This document shows, piece after piece, positions 10,890 to 20,895 of a stretch of DNA of 64,000 nt. This stretch comes from Undaria pinnatifida (lineage: Eukaryota; Sar; Phaeophyceae; Laminariales; Alariaceae). The stretch spans positions 14,316,382 through 14,380,381 of the forward strand of contig JABAKD010000001.1 of assembly GCA_012845835.1 (NCBI GenBank), read 5' to 3'. The translations under genes were made by a program, and so were the position numbers. Within the stretch, counting starts at the first letter, position 1, and each line of letters begins with the position of its first letter. A model generated the notes under the pieces. The model was not told the DNA's origin. It worked only from the letters and a program-made list of their open reading frames with translations, and made no database searches.

Positions 10890-11173
10890 CTACGGCAAGA
10901 GCTCATTAGCGTAAACCGAAAAAGCAACCTCCATGACCAAACCCATGCCTATCTGGGTATATGCATATGTAAAGTATGCACGTCGTTTTCTGGCTTGCTG
11001 TGCTTTGGCGGCCGAAGTTTTTTTCTCGCGCTTGCGGCCGCGGAGCAACACAAGGCGCCCATCGGTAAATTACGACGCACGTCTGGATCCTGGCCGAGCT
11101 CCGTGGCGGTGCTCTCGGCATCCAACGTCGCTGAGCTGGCTATTTGTGTCAAGGGGCTGCGTTCCACCTCTTG
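10890..11173 (-). CDS. Last exon with fourth membrane span (four-TM gene), frameshifted
   Basis: The acceptor CTACTCGGCTCAG opens phase 0, matching the phase-0 end of the previous exon. The frame reads QEVERSPLTQIASSATLDAE and onward to CCSAAASARKK. At a run of seven A (plus-strand T 11018-11024) good coding moves to another frame, TSAAKAQQARKRRAYFTYAY then TQIGMGLVMEVAFSVYANE, ending LLP and TAG at 10890. The Arg/Lys-rich stretch before a hydrophobic span looks like a membrane-protein C-terminus. The shift at a homopolymer suggests a sequencing indel or early decay. Confidence 0.5.
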
Positions 11174-14100
11174 CTGAGCCGAGTAGGACCATGGAAACCC
11201 CCATAAACATTTTGTTCGATTTTGATAGAGCCCGCTCCAGTCTCGCGTTTGTATGGCCCGCTCCGCCCCCCCGCCTGCTACATAACATAATGAGTCCAGT
11301 TTTTTCACCTTCTGCCGTTTGGTTCGATGCCGCAGTAACAGTAACAGCACCAGCACCAGCACTCCTTTGTTACACCTACAGATGGTGATTCTGTGTGTAT
11401 ATGTACGCGCTTCTGGACATTATATATATAGGTATGTGACAGCGGAGTGTGCTGTAATATAGTAGGTCATAGCCACACCACAAGCAGCCGCTGAGCCTCG
11501 CTGCCACAAAACTAGTCAGCAGGTATAGAACAGAGATAGCAGCAGCAGTACGGCGTATGTTAGCAACACTCGCTGAAAAATCCACAAGCGGTGGGATTGT
11601 TGAACCCTATGCGCGATAAAAATGGAAGGCGAGCACCGGGGGATAGTAGGGACGACACCTGTGACCACGGCTTGTCCAGAAGCTGGAAAGCACAAGCGTA
11701 AAAAGAAAAATAACTGAACCGCTTCATCATGTGATCGCATGCGCCATAACGGTGAAAACAGTAACACCGAAGGCGGTAGCAAACGCAAGGGTAACGGAGA
11801 GAGCAAGGGTTAAGGGCGAGAATAAGCTTCCAAGTAGTGAACACGAGTCGAGGTCCAAGCACGTAACCTCCCTCCGCTCGCTCACCGTAAGCACGTAGGC
11901 CCATGAAGGTCTCAAGCCGCCGGACGACCCCATGTTGACGTCGAGGCTACCCTTCACCCCAAAAAAGAAAGAGACCACACAGGTGAACAGGAGATAGAAG
12001 CTAGCCAGCGCCGACATCAGACCCAGCCCGCGCATGTACAGGTAGCCTCGAACAGGAACTGGATCGCTGCAATATTTTTTGGGGGGGATGGAAATCACGC
12101 AGGCAAATAATTCACATACATTTCTCCGGAATTAGATTATGGCAACGCGATGCGAGATCAGCCAAACACTAACACAGCCCATACCTTGTACAAGGGCAAA
12201 CAACGACAGTCATCCAATCCCCACGTCCCCCACACCCACGGGAACGAAACCCACATATTCAAGCAGAGTAAAGGCAGAGCAAACAGCAGCCCCCTCCCAA
12301 TCCACCCCCCCCTCCCCCGTCCGTCACCCCCCCATCTCGTCTCGCAATAAAACCCAAATATTGAAGTAGAGTAGAACAAATAACAGAAGTAGACGGCAAG
12401 ACCAGTGTCCGCAGTCATCCCCCACCCCCCCTCCAACCCCGGCCACAACAAAACCCACAACTTAAACTAGGACAAAGAGGACATGCGTGCCAGCAACAGC
12501 AACAGCAGCCGCAGCCGCATGCCCCAAAGCAACAGCAGGACCAGCGTCCGCAGGTCATCGGTCGCAGATCTCAAGACCTACGATTGTACATGAAATGAGT
12601 GCCGCCCCCGCCCCCACCCACCCATCCAACCCCCCCCCCCACCCCCATTCACCCATCTACTCACCCGACGCCCACCCACCAACCCACCCCCGAATCCAAC
12701 CTAACCTAGGCCCAGCCAAGCTAACCAAAAACAATCCAACTCCCCCACCCTACCCCAACCCACATGTTAAAGCACAAGCACACCAGAGCAAAGAACGTTA
12801 CACGCGTCAAAGCAACAGCAGCCGCAACAGCACGCCCTAAAGCTACTGCGAGACCAGTGTCCGCAGCCCCCCCCCCCCCCCCCCCCCCCCCCCCGCAATT
12901 CGACCCAACCCAACCCACATGTTAAAGTAGAGCAGAACGAAGAAGAGGATATGCGTGCCAGCAACAGCTGCCGCAACGGCATGCCCCAAAGCGACAGCAA
13001 GACCAGTGTCCGCCGTCATCGCACTTCCAGCGGCCAGCGGGATTTCAAGCAAATCCAGCGAAACAGTCTCGCCGAGGCCCGGGCAGGCGGACTTCAAAGC
13101 ATTGGGAGACGGTAGGTGGGTGGGGGTATTCGACAGGGATGAGTACGTTCTGTTGCCGTCGGTAGCACTGCAGACAAATAAATTCAACATGTTCAGCATA
13201 ACAAGTCGCAGAGACGGGGGCGCAGGCGGACTCAACATAATTCGAAGGCGGGAGAAGAAGTGGGTGGGGGGGTGAATCACAAGAAAAAAACAACCGACGA
13301 TACCGGAAAAAATCGAAATTGTTTGAACCCCCGCCAATTCCGTCCATTGCTAAGATTGGGGATCGTTTTTTTGTTTTCTGTCGGTGCTGTACTAAAGACA
13401 ACGGCACGCCAAACCAGTCCAGCAAAGCAGTCTCTCCCAGAGACGAGCCGTGTATAAAACAAACAGTACTAAGCTTAGCTTCAACAAAATGGTTTTAAAA
13501 ATACAAAAACAAAAAGTATCCCAGACTAGTTCCACACAGTCAAAACATCGAATAGATCACGATGTCCACCATCCAAAGTAGATGCTACACCCGCCGTCAT
13601 GATTGTGTATGGTGCGTAGGGCCTGCGTAGTACATATCCTACCCAGGAAAACACGTGCTAGATCGTTCATACCATCCAGCTCTCGTCCGGTAACATGATC
13701 ATCAGGCCATGCAGATCATATAGATCAGAGATCTGTCTGCCCTGACAATTATATACATCATCAACAGGAATCCCATCTGTCCAGCGTGTGAACTACTTGT
13801 ACGCAAGTGTACGATATTTGCATTTGTGGGCTGTGAGTGGCCGTAAGTGTGGGTTCCAACAAGTTTACAAACATAACTGCTTTCGTACGTATATAGCGTC
13901 CCCAAGAACTCGAGTCTCAAGCCATTTCCTGGGTTGTTTCGTGCTGAGCAGTACCACACTGTAAAAGGCGCTGACAAAGCACCTCCAAACATCGGGCGTA
14001 GTGGGAGTGGTCACCTGTTCGAAGTCTTCGTGACTGGTGCCATCAGCGCTTCCATCTTTGGTCTCTTCAACAATGTTTGTCACGTAAGCCTTTGAGCACA

Positions 14101-14309
14101 TCGATCTCCACCCGTACCCGATCTGGCCAAATAGGCAGACGAGCAACATGAAGCAAAAAAACACAAAAATATACCATGAGCAGACAGAGAGACAGAAGAG
14201 AAACGCAAAGAGAAAAAGAGACGGAGAGAGACAAAGACAGAGAGACAGAGAGACAGGCAGAAAGACAGACAGACAGACAGACAGACAGGCAGGCAGACAG
14301 GCAGACAGG

Positions 14310-14363
<54 letters not shown>

Positions 14364-16538
14364 GGCAGGCAGGCAGGCAGGCAGATGCGACAGAAAGAAA
14401 AACGGAGGGGGGGGGTGGGGGGAGCGGGGCGGGACAAGGACGGGTTAGAGGGGAGGGCGCAGGGAGAGGGAGATAACGAGGAGGGGGGGGGGGGGGGGGG
14501 GGGGCTCAGACGTGCTGTGCATCGCGCAAGCGCCAAGGACTATTAACACTCAACACCAACGTACATTTCGTCCCCCCGGGCGTGTTTTTCTTTTCACAGA
14601 TATCTCTTTCCAAGATATCTGCGGGCATGTGTCGCATCTGCTTTTTTTCTTACCATTCCCAAAGAGCACAGTTCACCAAAAAAAAACCTTGCCATCCCGA
14701 ACGAAGACAAAACACAAAAGACGATACTGTAGCGTTTTCATGCTCGCACGAAAACAGTGACATCACTTCGCGAAACTTTACACTGACCCTCAAATACCAC
14801 AATTTCCATCACAACCACCGCCACCATCATCCTCCGCCCCAAATTACCACCACCGTCTGCACGTCTTCACCACTGCCCACCGGTCCCATCACAAACCACT
14901 CAATCACAAACCACTATCGTCCCCGCCCCCCCCCCGCCCCCCCCACCTCAATCACTACGACAACCACCACCATATGCACCGTTGCTCTTACGACCACCAG
15001 CAGCATCGCTCATATCGCCACTGTCACCACCAGCGTCCTAATCACCACCTGCGTCCTAATCACCACCACCACCATCCCCTTCGCCAACACCATCAATACC
15101 AATACCACCACAACCAACATCACCACCAAAGTCACCAGCACCAATTCCGCCACAACCAACATCACCACCAAAGCCTCCACCAGCCTTTCAATCACCAACA
15201 CCAACAACATAAATATCACATAACAACACCCAACCACCATCACCAATACCAACACCCAACACCCAACAGCAACAACAACATACCGCACCACCACCACAAC
15301 TAGCCTCCCAATCCCCACCACCCCACCCCCCTTAGCCACCACCACCACCACCACCACCACCACCAACGTCACCGCAACACCATTACCACCCCCATCGCGT
15401 CTCCTATCATATCATATACCCACCGCCCCCCGCCACATCACCACCATCACCGCTCCCACCACCACCGACGTCAACACCAACAACTGTAATCAACTACCGA
15501 GTCAACATTGGTGAGAGCGTAATTGATATCTTACCGGTGTTTCTACATGTATGAACACATAAAAAAAAATCACAGCAACACAAAACACGGGAGGGTCTCA
15601 CGAGATTGAAGTGTCCCATTAGACTAAACTGTCTCGTGAGACTGAAGTAAAAACACAACAACAAAAAACAACACCGAACAACAAAAAAGGTTCACAGGAG
15701 CGGGAGCGGGCGGGGGGGGGGGGTACTCATGTCATGCATAGCCGCAGTCGCATGACCGTAGCTATTAGACCCTCGCCTACCCACAAAGCCGGGACGGACC
15801 ACGTCGGGTTTTCACCACCGGACAGATATCGCGCGTGCACCAAGCGCGAAGCGCCGTGAGGTGGTCGAGCGAGTCGCATGAAGGTTGACCTGCACCCTAC
15901 CATGAACCGCTTGTGAGGCGGACTTCGGCACGTTGAGCGTACTTTCTTGGCAGCTTCAAAATGAACTCGATTGATCTCTTGTGCGGCCACTTGAGAACCG
16001 CTTGCGAGGCAGACTTGGGAACCTTGCCCGTACTTCGTTGCACACGGGCAACACGACTAAATTCCCTTTTCTGGTCCGGCCATTTCCGGAGGCAGTTACA
16101 CAATGTAACTACCTCTTGGGTGCCTCGCTATTATACACATGACCTGGTACCACGCTGAAAAAACACGCCTCTGGCTATACATGAGCAAGACAAACAAGAC
16201 AAACAGGGTGTATACAGCCTTTTTTTGTCCTTGTTTTGGTGGTATCCAAGATTATGGTCGAGTTACATCATATTCTGCGGGGGGCGAACATCAACTCCGC
16301 GCAAGGGGGGGGGTACTCGTTGGGGGGGCTGGGGGGGGGGAAACTGACCTGAAACGCAACTGAACCCCTTGGTGGCTCGTTGTTTTTTCGTCCCTCCGCC
16401 GGATGAATTTTCGACGAATCAACCTCCTGCTGGAAATAAAAGTAGCCTGATTCCGTCGCGGTTAGGCAGGCGGTAGACATTGCCAGCACAAAGGACAAAG
16501 CCACCACATAGAACACAAACACGTGAATCCCGCACGTT
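10890..16538 (-). CDS. Spliced gene for a probable four-transmembrane protein
   Basis: Five exon candidates line up on the minus strand in the order expected for a tetraspan protein. They are TM1 (16538-16349), an extracellular-type loop (from 14122), TM2 (13167 to about 12910), TM3 (12066-11886) and TM4 (11173-10890, ending at TAG). Exon edges have consensus splice sites, and phases agree across several junctions (16349 to 14122, 11886 to 11173). The overall TM1-long loop-TM2-TM3-loop-TM4 plan is like claudin/PMP22-type proteins, but no diagnostic motif is present and I do not name a family. The start codon exon is not found. Introns contain microsatellites (GACA, CAC), a GTGAGGTG-family repeat and a SINE. 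A 7-A frameshift in the last exon and an unresolved exon 2-3 junction leave open a decayed copy or sequencing error. Confidence 0.5.
11558..11713 (+). mobile_element. SINE fragment (5'-truncated)
   Basis: Shares the body of the SINEs at 25125 and 40445: GCAACACTCG, GAACCCTATGCGCGATAAAAA, GACGACACCTGTGACCAC, GCTTGTCCAGAAGCTGGAAA, then an A-rich tail. The tRNA-like head is missing. It lies in the probable intron between TM3 and TM4 exons, in the opposite orientation to that gene. Confidence 0.8.
11886..12066 (-). CDS. Exon with third membrane span (four-TM gene)
   Basis: This exon has the clearest splice sites in the window: acceptor AAAATATTGCAG and donor CTTACG|GTGAGC. It is 181 nt: one base of a split codon plus 60 codons, ending in phase 0. 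It reads DPVPVRGYLYMRGLGLM, then a span SALASFYLLFTCVVSFFFGV, then KGSLDVNMGSSGGLRPSWAYVLT. Base composition is higher in G+C than the flanking introns. Confidence 0.65.
12067..12240 (-). other. Possible short upstream exon and 118-nt intron
   Basis: ACAAG|GTATGG at 12184 is a strong donor. With the acceptor at 12067 it defines a 118-nt intron with a TCTAAT-like branch site. Joined in phase it would read MTVVVCPCTS into the TM3 exon from an ATG at about 12213. No acceptor precedes it in that frame, so it would have to be a first exon. This is an alternative 5' end for the gene, competing with the exons further upstream. Confidence 0.35.
12240..13025 (-). repeat. Tandem copies of the TM2-coding segment
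   Basis: About five diverged copies of a segment reading (T)ADTGLAVALGHAVAAAVAG...FNMWV occur at roughly 13020-12910, 12862-12765, 12560-12450, 12425-12350 and 12300-12243. All are on the minus strand, and most end in TGTGG or TTTGG followed by GTT. Later copies have lost parts or picked up stops. The copies are separated by C-rich (plus strand) spacers, including a C run near 12865-12894. An upstream match to the LGETxxLDxxxxPL part lies at 13391-13451. They look like tandem duplications of an exon end plus adjoining intron. I cannot see intact acceptors for the extra copies. Confidence 0.7.
12910..13167 (-). CDS. Exon with second membrane span (four-TM gene)
   Basis: The acceptor GAATTTATTTGTCTGCAG is excellent. 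The exon reads ATDGNRTYSSLSN, then ACPGLGETVSLDLLEIPLA, then a membrane span (TGLAVALGHAVAAAVAG and ILFFVLLYFNMW). The N-X-T sequence (NRT) could be glycosylated if this loop is extracellular. Possible donors are GTTGGG after ATGTGG (end 12915) or the next GTTGGG (end 12910). Only the second gives the phase needed for the exon at 12066. The 3' half of this exon is the best copy of a segment repeated in tandem down to 12240. Confidence 0.5.
13640..13745 (+). repeat. AGATC-family interspersed repeat
   Basis: ACGTGCTAGATCGTTCAT ... GGTAACATGATC ... GCCATGCAGATCATATAGATC. The reverse complement of 19560-19645 matches in the same order, and related copies lie at 17200-17290 and 28370-28540. Confidence 0.65.
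13983..14122 (-). CDS. Exon with extracellular-type loop (four-TM gene)
   Basis: The acceptor TATTTGGCCAG is preceded by a pyrimidine-rich tract. The exon opens in phase 0 with IGYGWRSMCSKAYVTNIVEE and continues KDGSADGTSHEDFEQ, with high sequence complexity unlike its surroundings. The 3' edge is unresolved. GAACAG|GTGACC (end 14015) is the better donor but gives the wrong phase for the exon at 13167. GGAG|GTGCTT (end 13983) gives the right phase. The frame stays open to 13865. The pyrimidine tract is a CTGT/GTCT microsatellite (14180-14390 on the plus strand as GACA). Confidence 0.5.
14176..14505 (+). repeat. GACA tetranucleotide repeat and G run
   Basis: Bases 14180-14390 are imperfect GACA units with some GGCA. 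A long G run lies at about 14484-14503. Frames of more than 100 codons (RQTDRQTDR on plus, SVCLSVCL on minus) are repeat by-products. Confidence 0.95.
14800..15490 (+). repeat. CAC/ACC-rich trinucleotide tract
   Basis: Nearly 700 bp of CAC, ACC, ATC and AAC triplets with irregular interruptions. It lies in the putative intron of the four-TM gene. The long threonine/histidine-rich frames are artefacts. Confidence 0.9.
15720..16060 (+). repeat. GTGAGGTG-family interspersed repeat
   Basis: Shares an ordered set of words with 57015-57450: GTACTCA...GTGCAT/GTCATGCATAGCCGCAGTCG, ACCCTCGCC, CACGTCGGGTTTTCACCA, AAGCGCGAAGCGCCGTGAGG, GAGTCGCATGAAGG, AACCGCTTGTGAGGCGGACT and TCGGCAC. The last part (15990-16040) repeats the AACCGCTTG...AGGCAGACTT portion a second time. 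Confidence 0.8.
16349..16538 (-). CDS. Exon with first membrane span (four-TM gene)
   Basis: It is flanked by a strong acceptor (CTATTGCTTTTCAG, exon starts 16538) and a strong donor (TTTCAG|GTCAGT, exon ends 16349). It is 190 nt: one base finishing a split codon plus 63 codons. The translation begins TCGIHVFVFYVVALSFVLAM, a membrane span of about 18-20 residues. A polar segment follows (STACLTATESGYFYFQQEV, then a Lys/Glu-rich part). The exon ends in phase 0, which fits the next exon at 14122. Confidence 0.6.
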
Positions 16539-16683
16539 CTGAAAAGCAATAGGCGAAAAGCATGGGGGACGGGAGGGGACGGGAGGGGAGGGGTCGCGTT
16601 GCGAAGCGAAAAAAAGAAAATAGGAATCCAATAGGCAGTTTGTTGACGATTTATGTTTGCTATGTGACGTGGGTCGATATTTG

Positions 16684-16896
16684 TTACCATACACGTTGGA
16701 TTTTACCCCCGGGGAGTACATACCACCAGACACCCTTGCTATTTCTACATTCTAAAACTATTGCAAATACTTTTGCAGTGAGTTCGACTATCTTAAAGGT
16801 CGAAATTTCACCGTGACATGGGTACGAAGGCATGAACGTTAGCACGAACTCGCGGCACGTATGTAAGAGCTCCTGCAATGTCATATCAAATTCCAT
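16684..16896 (-). CDS. Possible exon upstream of the four-TM gene, unidentified
   Basis: An ATG frame of 70 codons (MEFDMTLQELLHTCREFVLT..., later KIVELTAKVFAIVLECRN) ends at 16684. It has sequence complexity typical of coding DNA. A strong donor, GGTG|GTATGT, lies inside it, but splicing there to the acceptor at 16538 would create a TGA, so it is not simply exon 1. It could be a separate small gene or chance. Confidence 0.25.
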   Translation of the reverse strand: MEFDMTLQELLHTCREFVLTFMPSYPCHGEISTFKIVELTAKVFAIVLECRNSKGVWWYVLPGGKIQRVW

Positions 16897-17199
16897 ACGA
16901 AGTTACTTGGTTTCTTCAACGAGACATGTTCTGGCCGTTGACACCCGGAAGGGCGGGATAGTTCTTCCGACAAAGACCCCCGCCGGCCTCTTGCTCTGAA
17001 CGCCTACGAACATCGTTGTTGCTGGTGTTGATCTCCCGCTATTGCCTAGCTCATGATATAAAAAAAATAATCACACCTCGGATAGATCACAATTCTCGAT
17101 CACGGTCTAGATAATCTATCTGTCAATAGATCCTATAGCTAGCGTTATGAGATATTCTGCAGCATCAACTGTATACGTGGAGTACAGACCCAACCCCGG

Positions 17200-17290
17200 A
17201 AACATGTGCTAGATCATACAGATCGTACGGCGCCCGTCCCGTAACATGAGCTAGACCACACAAATCTTCCGTGAAATATCTAGTTCATCA
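17200..17290 (+). repeat. AGATC-family interspersed repeat
   Basis: ATGTGCTAGATCATACAGATC ... CCCGTCCCGTAACATGAGCTAG, a diverged relative of 13640-13745. The rest of 16900-17940 holds no recognisable gene, and a T run lies at 17442-17454. Confidence 0.5.
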
Positions 17291-17949
17291 GGTGCGAACC
17301 GATCATCTGCCCGACGTGGGCAACACTCCACCCTTTTCGGGGCCCACGTGAAGCAACCAACAACGAGTGCGGCTCTATCTAGCGTCCGCGAAAAAAGTCG
17401 AGAACCATGTACTAGAATCACTCTTGTGCCGAGCGCGTGCCTTTTTTTTTTTTTTATCCTCCGCCGGATGAGGAAATATTAAAGCTCAAGCTCCACAACT
17501 CCCACGTACTTTCGTACACGTCGTGTAAAAAAAACTCAATTATGTTCGCAACCTAGCGCTAGCAGGCGTATTCTTCAGTTCCCGTGGTCTGAACAGCTCG
17601 AGCTGTCCCTACGCGGTCACCGTTACCATTCCAGCAATGCAAGCTGCCGGTGATTACGGGTGCGTGTGTATGTCGGCCCGGCCCGACCTGATCCCTGGGG
17701 AGCGCGCGTGTGCCATCCAACTCCTTACATTCGCAAATTTGCGACACACACAGGGGGGGGGGACCCCATCAGCCCGGACTGGCTCTTGTGAACGGTTCAA
17801 TAACATCGTCACTTTTTCGACACAGCCGTTATAAATAAAACCCTTTTAGGTTCCATGTACGATATATCTTGATTACTCGTACGAAACTATAGCGACCAAC
17901 AAAAACGGCGATAGTGACATTTTCAAGCGTCTACGAAGAGCGCGAGCGT

Positions 17950-18073
17950 ACCGCAGCGCGGGTAGGTTTATGCCGCACTCGTCCCGTACGACCGCAGCGC
18001 GGGTAGGTTTATGCCGCACTCGTCCCGTACGACCGCAGCGCGGGTAGGTTTATGCCGCACTCGTCCCGTACGA
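17950..18073 (+). repeat. Perfect 41-bp tandem triplication
   Basis: Three head-to-tail copies of a 41-bp unit (starting CCGCAGCGCGGGTAGG and ending CGTCCCGTACGA) with period 41 at 17951, 17992 and 18033. The copies are identical as far as I can read, so the expansion is recent. The unit is not a multiple of three. Confidence 0.95.
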
Positions 18074-18129
18074 CCGCTTGCATTCAACGTATGTCAGGAG
18101 ACGGTATCCATCCCTTGGCCGACGGACGG

Positions 18130-18262
18130 CAATTTTCCAATAATGTGCCAAGACTGACGCCAAACTACTAGGTTGTACGAGTGTGTAATGATCGGTTTGA
18201 CACCCTTGACCGCTGAACGTTTTCCCTTGACTGACCCGTCTCCTGACATATTTGCTTGCATT
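18130..18262 (+). repeat. Interspersed repeat, copy 1 of a pair
   Basis: GACTGACGCC, AACTACTAGGTT, CACCCTTGACCGCTG and TTGAC..CCCG.CTCCTGA are shared in order with 20125-20235. No function is apparent. Confidence 0.65.
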
Positions 18263-19500
18263 GTCGTACTGCGGGCATCAACAGCAATCACCAATTTTCA
18301 TAGGCATTTTTTTATTTTCATCAAGCCCCACATGCCCAAAGGAGCTACGAACCCTTTCAGAAATGCACCCGATTTTCGGGGACAAATAACTTGAAATTAG
18401 CGTCAGACCATTGTCCACTGCAAAACAACGTCCGACACTGCTTCCACCAAGTTTTTTCGACGAAAACGCATTACCGCAGTAAAATGAGTCAAGCCTTTTG
18501 TTGTCATCAACCACAAAACGAGTCTTTAGAATACAGGTATCATAGGCAGATAAACGAACCAACAATGCCAGGCGAGGTTCCCAGATGTCACAGATTTTCA
18601 AGGAGCAGTCTACAGTCTAGTCTAGTCTACATCTATGCTGGAATACTAATTAGTAAAAAGGAAAGCAAACCAAACAAAAACAGGTCGGGGTCTAGACGTT
18701 ATACGTATATAACCAGTTTTTCGGTCTAATATCTTACAGACACAAAAAGAGACAGTCGCAAGCCATGTGCAACAAAACACAAGAAACATAGTAATGCCCC
18801 AACCATGAAACACAGCATAAAAAAAAAATACATTATCCGTATTTCTTCTGGATTTCAAAAAGCTTCCGCGCAGCACAAAACACTGCAAAAAAAAAAGCTT
18901 AACCGTACACATACATTTTGTATACTTTTGAAATTCAAAATCATCCGCGCAGCCGCCGGATTACAAAGCCTAACCGCAGCAGCGGTTCAACCAAGAGCAG
19001 CAATTATAGTCCGCTTGACACGCGGATCATAGTGGGTTCGGTTTAATGCTGGCCTTTATAGAAGCGAGTGATAAGAGCCAGCACGCAGTACAACAAAATA
19101 CAACGAACGTACCCCCTCTACGATACGCAAAAAGAAGTCTGGGCAAACGGGAGCGTGCAAACAACGTCGAGAAATGCCACTTTTTATTACTTTTTTTGAA
19201 AAAAGGTCTGGTGTGCTGCTGGCCTGTACATGGCTTCGCCCTGCGTTGCGTTCATTGCGGTTGGCACTGCGCGGCCACACCAACTCGCTGTATTTGCGAT
19301 GTGTACTCTGTCCTGAAGCGCGTGACCACAGAGAGAGCTCGTCTGTGTCGGAGACACTGGTTTTGCTGGGTGCAGATGGGTGAACAGATCAAAGTAATGT
19401 GAGCATAAAGATACACGAACAACAGCGGATGGCCAGCACGTCGGATCACACGCAAGACAACCCCCCCGCCCTCGGAAAGAACGTTCTACACGACGGACAG
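18263..19500. other. No recognisable gene
   Basis: Includes a TCTAGTCTAGTCTA stretch (18612-18630) also seen at 48464-48476, and a GGGGACAAATAACTTGAAATTAG motif at 18378-18400 that recurs at 37530, 43735 and 58205. The frames lack family features. Confidence 0.45.
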
Positions 19501-19645
19501 ATCACATGCCCGTAGATCATCTGTGCGATCATGTATATTTCAACGCAAACAGATCACTCGTCAGTATGATCTGCATGGCCTACAGATCATGTCGCCGGGT
19601 TAGAGAGCCGTACGATCTACGTGATCTAGCACATACCCGGAGTAA
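19500..19645 (-). repeat. AGATC-family interspersed repeat
   Basis: Reverse-complement match to 13640-13745 (GATCTGCATGGCCTACAGATC, CATGTCGCCGG, GATCTAGCACAT). Further AGATC/GATCT-rich sequence is at 19990-20040. Confidence 0.6.
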
Positions 19646-20124
19646 TATTTATTTCCTCGGATGCATGCTACGCGGTAGAGACGCACCGTTTTTTCCCTAC
19701 GAGGGTTCCTGACTTGAGGGTCTCCATGTACCGCCAAAAAGCTAATTCCGAGAAAAATAAAAAGTGCTATAGCAGTATTATACCGGAGTAACAAACCCAC
19801 GGCCTGGGTACACATTTTTTACTTTTTTGCAAAACAAGAAAAAAAAAATCCGATGATTTCGGGTCAAGTCGCCCCGTCCTTCGAAAAAAAACCCAGCCGA
19901 AACGTACTGCCTCTATCGTGGCACGCGTCCTGGTTGGTATCGGTGCTGCACAGCAGTTCCTGCAGATCGTATCATCATAACGACATATTTCGTATACAGG
20001 ATATAGATCGATATGATCTACAGCAGTAGGTCGTGATCTGTCCCAGGTGTGGAAAGTTCCAATAATGTTCCAACTATTTTTTTGGTTCTCTCGAATAACG
20101 AGGAGAGTGCAAACAGAGAGCGCT

Positions 20125-20235
20125 GAGCTATGACTGACGCCCAACCACTAGGTTTTAGTGTGGAATGCTTGGTTTTACACCCTCTGGACCGCTGCACGTT
20201 TCTCCTTGACCGCCCGGCTCCTGATATACTATGAA
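20125..20235 (+). repeat. Interspersed repeat, copy 2 of a pair
   Basis: Matches 18130-18262 (GACTGACGCC, CACTAGGTTTTAGTG, CACCCTCTGGACCGCTG, CTCCTGATATACTA). Confidence 0.65.
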
Positions 20236-20379
20236 AAGGTCACCACGTTCGTTGAGTGAATATGATACATGCTCCCCATCTTTTCAGTACTCTTTTCAGT
20301 ACGGGTACTACTAATAGAGCTTTATACTATTAATACTTGGTATTTAAGTAAATGTTTGAGGCACGCCTATATAAGAGAC

Positions 20380-20650
20380 GAAGGGGTTTTACCTCTGCAA
20401 CGGTTGATTGGCTTATTGGGCTAATCGTTTGGGGATGGGGAGACAGATACAGGTGGATACAAACAGTTTGAAAAGTACCGAGTAATAAGTGTGTGCCAAC
20501 CATTGTTGCGCACAAGTCGAAAGGTGCGCTCAGGTACACATAAAATAGGTACCCTCCGTTTTCGACGAGCAGGTTGGTTCGGAAAATCGAGGCGTAGGGG
20601 TCCATACCTGCATTGGTTGATTGGGTTAGGGTTTACGGATTGGTAGATGT
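20380..20650 (+). repeat. GGTTGATTGGGTTAGG family, left block
   Basis: Two diverged units share ACCCTCCGTTTTCGA, GGTTGGTTCGGAAAATCGAGG, AGGGGT...ACCTGC and GGTTGATTGGGTTAGGG. Further copies are at 22390-22680 and, inverted, at 26985-27125. The TIR element at 20896-22052 lies between the two main blocks. Confidence 0.7.
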
Positions 20651-20895
20651 TCACGCACGCACATGACCAAGAGTTTTACTTTACTCCTTTCATGTGCTTT
20701 CATGGCACTCCTGTGCTCGTAACGTGCATACTCGACCGTCATCGAACATGATCAGCCGCCATTGATAAGCACAACAGCAGTAGCGAGAATGGCAGCATGC
20801 AATCGAACACTACTACAATCAGTGCACATTACTCCACCGCAGCGAACGCAGAACTACAAGCAGTAGTAGATGAATAATCGTATCAGGTTATAATA

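Noticed and set aside
14148-14546. 132-codon RQTDRQTD protein and its minus-strand SVCLSVCL counterpart
   Set aside because: Translation of the GACA microsatellite. Only the exon beginning at 14122 on the minus strand is kept.
14582-15223. 213-codon Thr/His-rich plus frame
   Set aside because: Produced by the CAC/ATC triplet tract. No complexity outside the repeat.
16684-16896. First exon of the four-TM gene spliced at GTATGT
   Set aside because: The otherwise perfect donor gives TG, which would join to A at 16538 and make a TGA stop.
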